A stretch of DNA of 64,000 nucleotides from Aromatoleum toluvorans (GCF_012910905.1 NZ_WTVN01000012.1:52661-116660); one strand, 5' to 3'; positions 9,016 to 17,984 are shown, counted from the first letter of the stretch. Program-made: numbers and translations. Notes: generated by a model not told the origin, from the sequence alone.

Positions 9016-9909
9016 ATGACTGTCCCCGAATCCGTCCCGGACGCTTGCACGGTATTCTTTGCCGACTTGGCTGGCAGCACCCGTCTATACGAACGGGCCG
9101 GGGACGCCGTTGCGTATCGTCTTGTCGAACAATGCCTGCAGGGCATGCGACAGGAGATCCTGGCCTGTGGAGGCCGGGTCGTCAAGAATACGGGCGACGG
9201 CCTGCTGGCGGTTTTTTCCGACCCGAATGGCGCTCCGGAGGCGGCGATCCGGATGCATAACGCGGTTCAGGACCTGCCTCGCGTATCCGGACAAAAAATG
9301 GCTGTCCGTGTTGCCTTCCACACCGGAACGGTCATCGTCAGCGATGAGGACGTCTTCGGCGACACCGTGAACGTTGCCGCCCGGTTGCTCGAACTCGCAA
9401 CCCCCGGACGCGCCATAGCCTCGGAACAGAGCGTGCAGGAGCTGCAGCCGGAATGGCGCAATCTGATGCACCCGCTTCAAAGCCGAAGCTTGCGCGGCGT
9501 GTCGCGACTTACCGCCCCGTTCGAGCTTGTGTGCGAATCGGTTGGCGATCTGACGGTCGTGCAAACGGTGAATCTGGACGCCGACGACTCTCCGGAGCTT
9601 CGACTGACCGCTGGAAGCCGCTCGCTGACCTTGAATGCGCAAACACCGAGCGCCCGCCTCGGTCGCGCGGCCTCGTCCGATATTCGCGTGACGGACACCC
9701 GTGCATCACGCGAGCATGCGCACATCGAGTTGCGTGGCGACAAATTCGTGCTCGTCGACCGCAGCAGCAACGGGACCTTCGTGGCCATCGACGGTGAGCG
9801 TGAATTCGTCCTTTCGCATGAGGAGGTCGTCCTCAGAAAACGGGGCCGCCTGGCGCTCGGCCGTTCATCCGCTGAAAGCCGCGACGTGATCGAATTCATC
9901 TGCCTGTAG
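9016..9909 (+). CDS. Class III adenylate/guanylate cyclase with C-terminal FHA domain
   Basis: This is a 297-residue fusion. Residues 10-170 form a class III nucleotide cyclase: FFADLAGSTRLYERAG (first metal Asp), KNTGDGLLAVF (second metal Asp) and VFGDTVNVAARL (transition-state Asn/Arg). Residues about 200-295 form an FHA phosphothreonine-binding domain: ARLGRAASSDI, SREHAHIEL, LVDRSSNGTFV. It has no membrane segment and is probably cytoplasmic. The architecture suggests cyclic nucleotide synthesis tied to Ser/Thr phosphorylation, but no kinase is encoded nearby. cAMP versus cGMP is not decided. The start at 9016 is supported by the -10 box just upstream; an open extension before it crosses the promoter. 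Confidence 0.88.
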   Translation: MTVPESVPDACTVFFADLAGSTRLYERAGDAVAYRLVEQCLQGMRQEILACGGRVVKNTGDGLLAVFSDPNGAPEAAIRMHNAVQDLPRVSGQKMAVRVAFHTGTVIVSDEDVFGDTVNVAARLLELATPGRAIASEQSVQELQPEWRNLMHPLQSRSLRGVSRLTAPFELVCESVGDLTVVQTVNLDADDSPELRLTAGSRSLTLNAQTPSARLGRAASSDIRVTDTRASREHAHIELRGDKFVLVDRSSNGTFVAIDGEREFVLSHEEVVLRKRGRLALGRSSAESRDVIEFICL

Positions 9910-9943
9910 CTGCCTGCGCCATCGATCGCGTTTCTGCAGGATT

Positions 9944-10273
9944 TCAAGGCTTCGCGCAGTCGCGCGGGCAGTTAGCGCAGTTGCTCCGATCAACGCGCTT
10001 GCCGAGTGCCTGTTGCAACGCACATACGGACCGCCTGCAACACACGACTGACGCCCCTTCCCTGCTGGCGGCCTCCCGGAAACGCTGCATCACGTTATGC
10101 CCGAGGAAGTCGGTGAACAGAATCACCATGCCGATCCCGGCCGGCAGTGACGCGTTTCGCCGCTGGTGGGCGGTTTCACGACCACTGACGTGCGCAGCGA
10201 TGCGAATGCCAAATTCCGAAAGGACGTTCGGAATGTTCCCGAGACGATCAGCTCCGACGATCAGCGCATCCAT
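9944..10273 (-). CDS. DUF2325 family protein with cysteine-rich C-terminus
   Basis: A 109-residue protein. MDALIVGADRLGNIPNVL opens a Rossmann-like DUF2325 fold whose function is not known to me. The C-terminal half is cysteine-rich: C78, C79, C84 and a terminal C99-x2-C102-x3-C106 (CANCPRDC), which could bind iron or an Fe-S cluster. It is divergent from the iron-binding-protein gene, with Fur-like sites between, so an iron-linked role is likely. The same cysteine motif recurs in the transporter ATPase at 14255 (see findings). Confidence 0.8.
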   Translation of the reverse strand: MDALIVGADRLGNIPNVLSEFGIRIAAHVSGRETAHQRRNASLPAGIGMVILFTDFLGHNVMQRFREAASREGASVVCCRRSVCALQQALGKRVDRSNCANCPRDCAKP

Positions 10274-10289
10274 GCCACCCCCTTAATTC

Positions 10290-10308
10290 AGTATTGAGAA
10301 CCATTCGC
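10290..10308. promoter_or_regulatory. Fur-like site near the DUF2325 start
   Basis: AGTATTGAGAACCATTCGC matches the 19-bp Fur consensus at 12 positions by hand alignment. It lies 17 bp upstream of the DUF2325 start codon. Confidence 0.4.
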
Positions 10309-10335
10309 ATCCATACTGGACCCAATGGGAACTAA

Positions 10336-10364
10336 TTGCAAGTAGGAATTGTTCTCGTTAGTAT
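10336..10364 (+). promoter_or_regulatory. Sigma-70 promoter of the iron-binding protein gene with overlapping Fur-like site
   Basis: TTGCAA (10336-10341), 17 bp, TAGTAT (10359-10364). On the complementary strand, 10344-10362 matches the Fur consensus at 10 of 19 positions and fills the spacer, which fits iron repression. Confidence 0.6.
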
Positions 10365-10399
10365 GGTGCCATTAGTCCACGACCACGCAAGGGAATGAC

Positions 10400-11419
10400 A
10401 TGAAGAAGACGCTCCTCGCCGCTGCCCTCCTCGGTTTCGGCACCATGACCATCCAGGCCATCGCAGCAGACGGCGAACTGAACCTGTACTCCGCGCGTCA
10501 CTACCAGACTGACGAGGCCTTGTACTCGAACTTCACGAAGCAGACGGGCATCAAGATCAACCGTATCGAGGCAAAGGAAGACGAACTTCTGGAGCGCATC
10601 CGCAACGAGGGTGCGAACAGCCCCGCGGACGTGTTCATCACGGTCGACGCCTCGCGTCTGGCAAAGGCGGACGAGTTGGGTATCTTTGCGCCGGTGAAAT
10701 CGAAAATTCTCGAGGCGCGTATCCCTGCACATCTGCGTGCCGACAACTGGTATGCCTATTCAACGCGCGCCCGTGTGATCGTGTACAACAAGGAATCGGT
10801 CAAGGCGGAGGACGTGCAAACCTACGAGAGCCTTGCCGGTCCGGCGCTGAAGGGAAAGGTGTGCTCCCGCTCGGGTAGCCATCCGTACAACATCTCGCTG
10901 GGCGCAGCGCTCATCAAGCACAACGGCGCCGAAGCGACCGAGACCTGGGCGAAGAACGTCGTTGCCAACTTCGCACGTGCCCCCAAGGGCGGCGACACGG
11001 ACCAGATCAAGGCGGTGGCTGCCGGCGAATGCGGTGTCACGATCGCCAATACCTATTACCTCGCCCGTCTGATGAATTCGGACAAGGCCGAGGACAAGGC
11101 CGTGATGGCGAAGGTCGGAACGGTTTGGCCCAACCAGAAGAGCTGGGGTACGCACATCAACGTTTCGGGCGCGGGGATGCTGAAGAACGCTCCGAACAAG
11201 GGCGCCGCGGTGAAGTTCCTCGAATACCTTGCCTCCGACGAAGCGCAGGCCTACTTCGCCAACGGGAACAACGAATGGCCCGTCGTCGGAAGCGTCAAGG
11301 TCAGCAATCCGGCGCTCGACACCTTGGGCAAGTTCAAGGCCGACGCCCTGCCCGTCGGTGAGCTCGCAAGCACGGCGGCAGAAGCGCAGAAGATTTACGA
11401 CCGCGCGGGATTCCGCTGA
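10400..11419 (+). CDS. fbpA: Periplasmic ferric-iron-binding protein (FbpA/FutA/IdiA type)
   Basis: A 339-residue solute-binding protein with a cleavable signal peptide (MKKTLLAAALLGFGTMTIQA, cleavage near IAA-DG). The mature protein begins ELNLYSARHYQTDEALYSNF, and GVTIANTYYLARL carries the paired tyrosines that ligate Fe(III) in this family. It delivers ferric iron to the FbpB/FbpC inner-membrane transporter, here encoded about 1 kb downstream in the opposite orientation. A promoter with an overlapping Fur-like site precedes it. Specificity for iron over another metal is inferred from family and context. Confidence 0.9.
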   Translation: MKKTLLAAALLGFGTMTIQAIAADGELNLYSARHYQTDEALYSNFTKQTGIKINRIEAKEDELLERIRNEGANSPADVFITVDASRLAKADELGIFAPVKSKILEARIPAHLRADNWYAYSTRARVIVYNKESVKAEDVQTYESLAGPALKGKVCSRSGSHPYNISLGAALIKHNGAEATETWAKNVVANFARAPKGGDTDQIKAVAAGECGVTIANTYYLARLMNSDKAEDKAVMAKVGTVWPNQKSWGTHINVSGAGMLKNAPNKGAAVKFLEYLASDEAQAYFANGNNEWPVVGSVKVSNPALDTLGKFKADALPVGELASTAAEAQKIYDRAGFR

Positions 11420-11432
11420 TCGGCCGGGATCT

Positions 11433-11460
11433 GCGAGGGGCTCGTGAGCGAGCCTCTCGC
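11433..11460 (+). other. Hairpin downstream of the iron-binding protein gene
   Basis: GCGAGGGGCTCG and CGAGCCTCTCGC pair over 12 positions with one G-T. There is no T run, so it may be a processing or 3'-end stability element. Confidence 0.4.
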
Positions 11461-11498
11461 AGAGGTGTCGCCCGCCTACGGGCGAACACGCAAAAGCA

Positions 11499-11529
11499 AA
11501 ACGCCTTCCGATGACTTCGGAAGGCGTTT
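11499..11529. terminator. Bidirectional terminator
   Basis: AAACGCCTTCCGA and TCGGAAGGCGTTT form a perfect 13-bp stem with a 5-nt loop and A/T tracts on both sides. It serves the binding-protein gene (+) and the gene at 11578 (-). Confidence 0.85.
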
Positions 11530-11577
11530 GTGTTTGTAGCCTGAATTCCCGGGAGCCGGCAGCTCCCGGCGGTTTTC

Positions 11578-11976
11578 CTATTCCGTCTGCGCAGGCGGCG
11601 CGGAATTAGGCTTGGGAGAACGTTTGCGGAACTTGCGCGCCGGCTTCTTGGCAGGCGCGTCCTCGCCCGGCGCCGCGGCGGCGGCATTCTTGGGTTGTCC
11701 TGCGGGTTTTGCCTGAGCGGGAGGCTTGCCTTGTCCGCCGCCCTTCTGTTGCCGCCCGCCCGACCTCGGGCCGCGGGACGGCTTGGGTCCCACCAGCCCT
11801 GTGGAAGGAGTCGGGCGCCTCAGGTTCGGATCGGGGGCACCTTCGCGGTTTCCGGGCGCGAGACTGATTTCGAGTTCATTCAGTTCGTCCCATTCGGCGT
11901 CGGTGCGCTGATTGTCGGGAATGGCCAGCAGTTCCTGCAGGCGACGACGTGGGGAAGTCGATTGCGGTGCATTCAT
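11578..11976 (-). CDS. Hypothetical low-complexity basic protein
   Basis: A 132-residue protein. Residues 8-45 look ordered and acidic (RRLQELLAIPDNQRTDAEWDELNELEISLAPG). The rest is rich in Pro, Gly, Lys, Arg, Gln and Ala and probably disordered, ending in a Lys/Arg-rich tail (KKPARKFRKRSPKP). I do not recognise a family. The high positive charge could favour RNA or ribosome contact, but that is speculation. It lies 108 bp downstream of the receiver-like gene on the same strand, and the bidirectional terminator closes it. Confidence 0.6.
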   Translation of the reverse strand: MNAPQSTSPRRRLQELLAIPDNQRTDAEWDELNELEISLAPGNREGAPDPNLRRPTPSTGLVGPKPSRGPRSGGRQQKGGGQGKPPAQAKPAGQPKNAAAAAPGEDAPAKKPARKFRKRSPKPNSAPPAQTE

Positions 11977-12084
11977 CGGTGAATTATCCCATCGTTCGGG
12001 CGTCGCTGCTCTTGTTCTTTCTCAAAAAAGCGCGGCGTGGTCACATGTGGCGGAGTGCGATGCCGAGTGTTCGAGCAATGGGCC

Positions 12085-12402
12085 TCATTTGGGGAAGCGG
12101 CGGGAGACACGCTCGACGATCGATCCCTTGGCGGCCACCTCCGTCGCCCCGGCCTGCTTTGCTGCTTGAAATGCATCTGCGTCGAAATGGGGGCCGAAAA
12201 CGACGATGTCAACCTGTGGAAAGGTGTCCCGCAGCTGTGCGATCTGGGTGCAGGCGCTGCGCATGCCGAGATCCACGACGATACAGTCCGGAGTCTCCGT
12301 GCTCTGTTTCTTCAACATCGTGGCACCAGCTGCCTTCCAGGCAGATTCGAGACGCATGCGACTCATCAGGTCATCGCATCGCAGCAATATCTTGATTGTC
12401 AT
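12085..12402 (-). CDS. Small stand-alone receiver-like protein
   Basis: A 105-residue protein that looks like a shortened CheY-type receiver domain: KILLRCDDL (acidic pair after strand 1), CIVVDLG (candidate phospho-acceptor Asp near 44) and VAAKGS (possible conserved Lys). The Ser/Thr usually ending strand 4 appears replaced by Gly (VVFGPH). No output domain is present. It starts 39 bp after the iron-permease gene on the same strand, so it may be co-transcribed with it; no histidine kinase is nearby. Function unknown. Confidence 0.6.
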   Translation of the reverse strand: MTIKILLRCDDLMSRMRLESAWKAAGATMLKKQSTETPDCIVVDLGMRSACTQIAQLRDTFPQVDIVVFGPHFDADAFQAAKQAGATEVAAKGSIVERVSRRFPK

Positions 12403-12441
12403 CCCAAAATTCCGTAGACGTGAATCCGTTCGATCCGTGCT

Positions 12442-14124
12442 CTAGACTTCTGTCTCTTCGACCGTGCGGCGGCTCCCGTGCACGATCTGCCGGGAGATGA
12501 TGAACATCGGCAGCAGTCCGACCGCCACGATCGTCACGGCCGCCGTCGATGCCTCGGCCAGTCGCTCGTCCGACGCGAGGGTGTGCGCCTGGGTTGCCAA
12601 GGTATCGAAATTGAAGGGCCGCATCACCAACGTTGCCGGCAGCTCCTTCATGACATCCACAAAGACCAGCAGGCCTGCGGTCAGCAGACTGCCGCGCAGG
12701 ATCGGCACGTGGACACGCCGTAGCGTAGCCCACTTTCCGGCCCCGAGGCTACGGGATGCGTCATCCATGCTCGCCGTGATCTTGCCCAGACTGCTTTCGA
12801 CCGTATGGAGCGCCACCGAAAGAAAGCGACTTAGATAAGCATACACCAGCGCCGCGATTCCTCCGGTCAGTACGAGCCCCGGATTCACGCCGGTCAACTC
12901 CTGCCACCAGCCTGCAATCACGTGGTCGAGGCGCGTCACGGGAATCAATACTCCGACGGCGATGACCGAACCGGGTACTGCGTAACCCAGCCCGACGGTG
13001 CGATTCAGGACACGTGGCAGACGCGAGCGCGCGAGCCGGGCCGCGTAGCCGAGGACGATTGCGAGCAATACCGCGAGCAGTGCAGTGACCGAGGCGAGCA
13101 CGAAACTGTTGCGCGCCAGTTGCACGAAGCGGGCTCCGAACTGCGCATCGCCCTCGACGAGCGCCATGCGTAGGAGCAAGGCCGCAGGCAGCAGAAAACC
13201 GAGGAAAAGTGGCAGGAAACACAGCAGCGTGGCCAGAAGGCCGAGGGCGCGTGACAACTTGACGGGAGTCGGTGTCGTCTGTTGGCGCGAGGTGTTGTTG
13301 AAGCGCGCCCGCCCGCGGCTGGCATGCTCGAGGACCAGAACCACGACGACAAACGCGAGCAGCGCAGCCGAGAGTTGCGCCGCGGCAACGCGGTCCCCGA
13401 GCGAGAACCACGCGCGGTAGATTCCGGTCGTGAAGGTCTGCACGCCGAAATACGAGACGGTTCCGAAATCCGCGAGCGTTTCCATCAACGCCAATGCCGA
13501 CCCGGCAACCACGGCGGGTCGCGCAAGAGGCAGCGAAACGCGGAAGAAGCTGCCCCACGGACCAAGCCCCAGCGAGCGCCCCGCCTCCAGCATGCCGGAA
13601 GCACGCTCCAGGAAGGCCGTTCGGGCCAGGAGGTAGACGTACGGATAGAGGACGAACATGAACATCGCCACCGCCCCGCCTGCCGTGCGGACGTCGGGAA
13701 ACCAGTAGTCACCCGCCTTCCATCCGGACACTTCACGAAGCCAGCTCTGGAGCGGCCCGACGAACTGGAGGAAGTCGGTGTAAACATATGCCATCACATA
13801 GGCGGGAACCGCGAGCGGGAGGACGAGTGCCCACTGGAAGAAGCGGCGCCCGGGGAAGTCCGTCATCGTCGTCAGCCAGGCGGTCGTCACACCGATGCTG
13901 GACACGCCGAGACCGACACCGATGCAGAGAATCAGTGTGTTTCGGAGAAATTCGGGCAGGACGGTGGCGGAAAGGTGGCTCCAGGTACCCGACGTTCCTC
14001 CGACAAAGACGTTGGAGAATACGGAGATCACGGGCATTGCGATCAACACGGAGATCAGCAGCGAACCGGCCGTCAGCGACGACCAGCGCTTGCGCAGCCT
14101 TCCCAGCCCTTCCTTGAATTTCAT
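12442..14124 (-). CDS. fbpB: Ferric-iron ABC transporter permease (fused FbpB type)
   Basis: A 560-residue inner-membrane protein with about 12 hydrophobic helices in two homologous halves, each with an ABC EAA-type loop (EAGRSLGLGPWGSFFRVSLPL and DASRSLGAGKWATLRRVHVPI). The fused arrangement is typical of the FbpB/FutB iron family. It forms the channel for iron handed over by the protein at 10400, powered by the ATPase at 14255. The ATG at 14124 has GGGAG upstream. An earlier in-frame ATG (14190) lies inside the divergent promoter region and was rejected. Confidence 0.92.
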   Translation of the reverse strand: MKFKEGLGRLRKRWSSLTAGSLLISVLIAMPVISVFSNVFVGGTSGTWSHLSATVLPEFLRNTLILCIGVGLGVSSIGVTTAWLTTMTDFPGRRFFQWALVLPLAVPAYVMAYVYTDFLQFVGPLQSWLREVSGWKAGDYWFPDVRTAGGAVAMFMFVLYPYVYLLARTAFLERASGMLEAGRSLGLGPWGSFFRVSLPLARPAVVAGSALALMETLADFGTVSYFGVQTFTTGIYRAWFSLGDRVAAAQLSAALLAFVVVVLVLEHASRGRARFNNTSRQQTTPTPVKLSRALGLLATLLCFLPLFLGFLLPAALLLRMALVEGDAQFGARFVQLARNSFVLASVTALLAVLLAIVLGYAARLARSRLPRVLNRTVGLGYAVPGSVIAVGVLIPVTRLDHVIAGWWQELTGVNPGLVLTGGIAALVYAYLSRFLSVALHTVESSLGKITASMDDASRSLGAGKWATLRRVHVPILRGSLLTAGLLVFVDVMKELPATLVMRPFNFDTLATQAHTLASDERLAEASTAAVTIVAVGLLPMFIISRQIVHGSRRTVEETEV

Positions 14125-14174
14125 CTCGCTCCCGAGGATCACGCTGCAGGGTCCATCCCGCGCAGCAGGTAGTC

Positions 14175-14226
14175 GAGAATTATAATTCATCGCATTTGGA
14201 TTACCGCGATGCAATAATGGCATCGC
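14175..14226. promoter_or_regulatory. Divergent control region of permease and ATPase genes
   Basis: TATAAT occurs on both strands within AATTATAATT (14178-14187). Positions 14175-14193 match the Fur consensus at 12 of 19. Next to it is a perfect inverted repeat GCGATGC-AATAATG-GCATCGC (14206-14226). Together they look like an iron-responsive bidirectional promoter. Confidence 0.5.
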
Positions 14227-14254
14227 ACAACACAAACGCTGTATCGGATTCTCA

Positions 14255-15373
14255 ATGTCCCATCTCGAGCTCGCCAGCATCGATCTGGCGTATGGCGGCC
14301 ATCAAGTCGTCCGCAAACTTTCGCTCCGTCTCGAAACGGGCAGCATCGGCTGCCTGCTGGGGCCGTCCGGCTGCGGCAAGACGACCGTGTTGCGTTGCAT
14401 TGCCGGGTTCGAGCCGGTACTGGCGGGGGAAATTCGTCTCGACGGGCAATTGGTGAGCGGGCGCGACGAGCATCTACCCCCCGAGCAGCGGCGCATCGGC
14501 ATGGTGTTCCAGGACTACGCGCTCTTTCCCCACCTTTCGATCGCGGACAACATCGGCTTCGGGCTGCGCCGACTGGAACCGCAGCAACGCCGCGAACGCG
14601 TCGGCGAACTGCTGCGCGTCGTGGGTCTTGCCAATCAGGGGCACAAGTATCCGCACGAGATGTCAGGCGGCCAGCAACAGCGGGTCGCACTCGCACGCGC
14701 GCTCGCCCCGCGCCCCAGCCTGCTCCTGCTGGACGAACCTTTCTCGAATCTGGACGTGGAGCTGCGGGAGCGCCTGTCCTACGAAGTGCGCGACATCATC
14801 AAGGCGACGAACACGACCGCGATTCTGGTGACGCACGATCAGAACGAAGCCTTCGCGGTCGCGGACGAGATCGGGATCATGAACGAGGGCCGCATCCAGC
14901 AGTGGGACACGCCCTACAACCTGTATCACCGCCCGGGCAACCGCTTCGTCGCCGATTTCATCGGACAGGGGGTCTTTCTTCAGGGAGTCGTCCTCAACGA
15001 TCACCAGGTGCGGGTCGAACTCGGTACGCTCAACAGTGCGATCCCGGTCGAATGCGGCATCGGTTGCGGAAACTGCGGCCGGGACTGCACGGTGTCGGTC
15101 CTTTTGCGCCCCGACGACGTCGTGCATGACGACTCGAGCACGCTGAAGGCCGAGGTGGTCCACAAGGCATTTCGCGGCGCCGACATCCTGTACACGCTCA
15201 GGCTGAAAAGCGGGGCGAAGGTACTGTCGCTCGTGCCCAGCCATCACAACCATGCGATCGGGGAAAGGATCGGCATCCGCCTGGATGTGGATCACGTGGT
15301 GACCTTCCACGACGGTTCCGACGAAGCAGTACGCGCAGTGCCCGTTCAAGGACCGGTTGCCGTGAACAGATGA
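14255..15373 (+). CDS. fbpC: Ferric-iron ABC transporter ATPase (FbpC type)
   Basis: This 372-residue ATPase energises the FbpB permease. Walker A GPSGCGKT (36-43), Q loop FQDYALFP, signature MSGGQQQR (136-143), Walker B LLLLDEPFSNLD and switch His in LVTHDQ (191-196) are all present. After residue 235 a regulatory domain follows. It contains an unusual cysteine group C267-x3-C271-x2-C274-x3-C278 (CGIGCGNCGRDC), which might bind iron or an Fe-S cluster. The gene is divergent from fbpB and its stop overlaps aat in ATGA, so aat is probably co-translated. Confidence 0.92.
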   Translation: MSHLELASIDLAYGGHQVVRKLSLRLETGSIGCLLGPSGCGKTTVLRCIAGFEPVLAGEIRLDGQLVSGRDEHLPPEQRRIGMVFQDYALFPHLSIADNIGFGLRRLEPQQRRERVGELLRVVGLANQGHKYPHEMSGGQQQRVALARALAPRPSLLLLDEPFSNLDVELRERLSYEVRDIIKATNTTAILVTHDQNEAFAVADEIGIMNEGRIQQWDTPYNLYHRPGNRFVADFIGQGVFLQGVVLNDHQVRVELGTLNSAIPVECGIGCGNCGRDCTVSVLLRPDDVVHDDSSTLKAEVVHKAFRGADILYTLRLKSGAKVLSLVPSHHNHAIGERIGIRLDVDHVVTFHDGSDEAVRAVPVQGPVAVNR

Positions 15374-16071
15374 TCCCCTGGCTGACGGGCGCACCGCATT
15401 TTCCCCCCGTCGAGTGTGCGCTCGACGAACCGCCCGGCCTGCTTGCCGCCGGTGGCGCGCTCACGCCGGAATGGCTACTGGCGGCATACCGACAGGGAAT
15501 CTTTCCGTGGTACAGCGCGGGGGAACCGATTCTCTGGTGGAGTCCCGACCCGCGTCTGGTGCTGACGCCATCGCGGATGAAGGTCTCGCGCTCCTTGCGC
15601 CGCACCGTGCGGCAACACCGGTTCGAGATCCGCTTCGATACGGCCTTCCAGGCGGTCGTCGAGGCGTGCGCCCAGCCGCGCGAACCAGGCGGGAGCACTT
15701 GGATCACGGCCGAGATGCAGGTCGCCTACCACCGCATGCACGAACTCGGATATGCCCACAGTGTCGAAGCGTGGGATGAGGGGGTGCTCGCGGGCGGGCT
15801 TTACGGCATGGCGGTGGGAAGGGCATTCTTTGGCGAATCGATGTTCAGCTTCCGTACCGATGCTTCCAAGGTCGCCCTTGCTCATCTGGCTCGCTACCTC
15901 GAGTCAAGGGACTTTGCCGTGATCGATTGCCAGATGACCACGCGGCATCTGCTTTCGCTTGGTGCCTTCGAGATCCCGCGTGCCGAGTTCCGCGCCGGTC
16001 TGGCGATATGGACGCGGGAGGGGGATGGCCCGGGGCGGTGGCCCGAAGATGCGAGCCGAGGATTGTTCTGA
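15370..16071 (+). CDS. aat: Leucyl/phenylalanyl-tRNA--protein transferase
   Basis: This 233-residue cytoplasmic enzyme transfers Leu or Phe from tRNA to N-terminal Lys or Arg of proteins, marking them for ClpAP via the N-end rule. Family motifs are [53 protein letters not shown] (GNAT-like fold) and [16 protein letters not shown]. The ATG overlaps the fbpC stop by 4 nt. It is followed by bpt, the second N-end-rule transferase, a common pairing in proteobacteria. Confidence 0.95.
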   Translation: MIPWLTGAPHFPPVECALDEPPGLLAAGGALTPEWLLAAYRQGIFPWYSAGEPILWWSPDPRLVLTPSRMKVSRSLRRTVRQHRFEIRFDTAFQAVVEACAQPREPGGSTWITAEMQVAYHRMHELGYAHSVEAWDEGVLAGGLYGMAVGRAFFGESMFSFRTDASKVALAHLARYLESRDFAVIDCQMTTRHLLSLGAFEIPRAEFRAGLAIWTREGDGPGRWPEDASRGLF

Positions 16072-16087
16072 GCGCACACTCACCGAG

Positions 16088-16828
16088 ATGCAGAAAGATT
16101 ACCCCTACGCACTCATCCAGTTCTACGCGACGGCGCCGTATGCGTGTTCGTACCTGCCGGAGCGGGTCGCCCGCTCGCAGGTCGCGACGCCGGGCCATCT
16201 CATCGATTCGGCGGTGTACAGCGAACTGGTTCGCAACGGTTTCCGGCGTAGCGGCATGTTCACCTACCGCCCGTATTGCGATCATTGCCGCGCCTGTGTT
16301 CCGGTCCGCGTTCCGGTCGAGGCGTTCGTCGCGGACCGCAGCCAGCAACGCAGTTGGGCGCGGCACCGGTCCCTCGAGGCGAGCGAGAGGGATCTCGCGT
16401 TTTCGGAAGAGCACTACACCCTCTACCAGCGCTACCAGGGCTCACGCCATGCAGGCGGAGGGATGGATCAGGACAATCGCGAGCAGTACACCCATTTCCT
16501 GCTGCAGAGCCAGGTAGACACCCGCCTCGTCGAGTTCCGCGAGCGGGGGGTCCTGCGCATGGTGAGCGTCATCGACCGCCTCAGCGACGGTTTGTCCAGC
16601 GTTTACACCTTCTTCGATCCGGACACCCCGAAGGCCAGCTATGGCACCTACGGGGTTCTGTGGCAGATCGAGGTGTGCCGCCGCCTGCACTTGCCGTACC
16701 TGTATCTCGGGTACTGGATCAAGGAGAGCCGGAAGATGAACTACAAGACTCGCTTCCGCCCGCTCGAGGGGCGAATCCGGGGCGAGTGGCGAACCCTGGA
16801 CCCCCTGGCCGACGTGGAATCGGAATAG
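16088..16828 (+). CDS. bpt: Aspartate/glutamate leucyltransferase (bacterial Ate1-like, Bpt)
   Basis: A 246-residue transferase that adds leucine (Ate-type arginyltransferases add Arg) to proteins with N-terminal Asp or Glu. Visible are [25 protein letters not shown], the [14 protein letters not shown] cysteine motif near residue 60 and [20 protein letters not shown] near the C-terminus. An upstream in-frame ATG at 16049 would overlap aat by 23 nt. I chose 16088 because it leaves the family's usual eight or nine residues before the conserved block. It works with aat in the N-degron pathway. Confidence 0.9.
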   Translation: MQKDYPYALIQFYATAPYACSYLPERVARSQVATPGHLIDSAVYSELVRNGFRRSGMFTYRPYCDHCRACVPVRVPVEAFVADRSQQRSWARHRSLEASERDLAFSEEHYTLYQRYQGSRHAGGGMDQDNREQYTHFLLQSQVDTRLVEFRERGVLRMVSVIDRLSDGLSSVYTFFDPDTPKASYGTYGVLWQIEVCRRLHLPYLYLGYWIKESRKMNYKTRFRPLEGRIRGEWRTLDPLADVESE

Positions 16829-16903
16829 GCCGCGCTTGGCGCCGGACAGTCCGCGAGGGCGCATTGTTCGGAAATCCGGGGGGCGAGGTCCCGCATGAAA
16901 CGG

Positions 16904-16909
16904 TAGAAT
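16904..16909 (+). promoter_or_regulatory. -10-like TAGAAT six bases before the pyrD ATG
   Basis: TAGAAT, CCGCGG, ATG: the same geometry as at 9004 and 59376. It would place the transcript start on the ATG. No Shine-Dalgarno sequence is visible. Confidence 0.4.
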
Positions 16910-16915
16910 CCGCGG

Positions 16916-17944
16916 ATGCTATACGACATCGCGCGCCCCATCCTGTTTTCGCTCGACGCGGAAACCGCCCACGAATTCTCCCTCGCCGCCCTCAATCTCG
17001 CCGGTCGCCTGCTGCCGACGGGCAAGCCACTGCCGGCAGATCCGGTCGAGGTCATGGGACTGGCGTTCCCCAACCGCATCGGACTCGCCGCCGGCCTCGA
17101 CAAGAATGGTGAAGCCATCGACGGACTTGCCCGGTTCGGCTTCGGCTTCCTCGAGATCGGCACCGTCACCCCGCGGCCTCAGCCGGGAAATCCGCGGCCG
17201 CGCCTGTTCCGGCTGCCGGAGGTGCGCGGGATCATCAACCGCATGGGCTTCAACAACCACGGCGTCGATGCGCTGGTGGCAAACGTCAATGCCGCCCGGT
17301 TCAAGGGCATTCTCGGGATCAACATCGGCAAGAATTTCGACACGCCGATCGAAAATGCCGCCGACGATTACCTCGCCTGCCTCGACAAGGTGTATCCGCT
17401 GGCTAGCTACGTCACGGTCAACATTTCCTCGCCCAACACGAAGAACCTCCGCCAGCTGCAGGGCGAATCCGAACTCGACGACCTGCTCGGGCGACTCAAG
17501 GGACGGCAAGCGCAACTGGCGGACAAGCACGGCCGCTACGTTCCGCTGACGCTGAAGATCGCCCCCGATCTCGAGCCGGCCCAGGTGGTCAACATCGCCG
17601 ACGCCCTGCGGCGCCATCGCATCGACGGGGTGATCGCGACGAACACGACGATCTCGCGCGAGAAGGTGCAGGGAATTCGCTACGCCGAGCAACAAGGCGG
17701 CCTGTCCGGCGTTCCGGTGTTCGAAAGCTCGACCATGGTCGTCTCGCAGCTTGCGCAGGCGCTTGCCGGGGAAGTCCCGATCATTGCGGCAGGTGGCGTG
17801 CTCGACGGACGGGGGGCACGGGCGAAACTCGAAGCCGGCGCAAAGCTCGTGCAGGTATATAGCGGGCTGATCTACCGCGGGCCCGGTCTTGTGGAAGAGT
17901 GCGTGCGCGCGACCGCATCCGACGACTTTGCCGTCGCTCGCTGA
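16916..17944 (+). CDS. pyrD: Dihydroorotate dehydrogenase (quinone), class 2
   Basis: A 342-residue FMN enzyme of pyrimidine synthesis that oxidises dihydroorotate to orotate and passes electrons to the quinone pool. The N-terminal amphipathic helices ([20 protein letters not shown]) anchor it to the membrane, the mark of class 2. [14 protein letters not shown] holds the catalytic Ser, with [13 protein letters not shown] for FMN and [11 protein letters not shown] and [10 protein letters not shown] in the phosphate-binding region. It lies 87 bp after bpt and may have its own promoter. Confidence 0.96.
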   Translation: MLYDIARPILFSLDAETAHEFSLAALNLAGRLLPTGKPLPADPVEVMGLAFPNRIGLAAGLDKNGEAIDGLARFGFGFLEIGTVTPRPQPGNPRPRLFRLPEVRGIINRMGFNNHGVDALVANVNAARFKGILGINIGKNFDTPIENAADDYLACLDKVYPLASYVTVNISSPNTKNLRQLQGESELDDLLGRLKGRQAQLADKHGRYVPLTLKIAPDLEPAQVVNIADALRRHRIDGVIATNTTISREKVQGIRYAEQQGGLSGVPVFESSTMVVSQLAQALAGEVPIIAAGGVLDGRGARAKLEAGAKLVQVYSGLIYRGPGLVEECVRATASDDFAVAR

Positions 17945-17984
17945 CATGGCCTGCTTGCTCCCGATGCCTGTGAGCGATCCAGGG

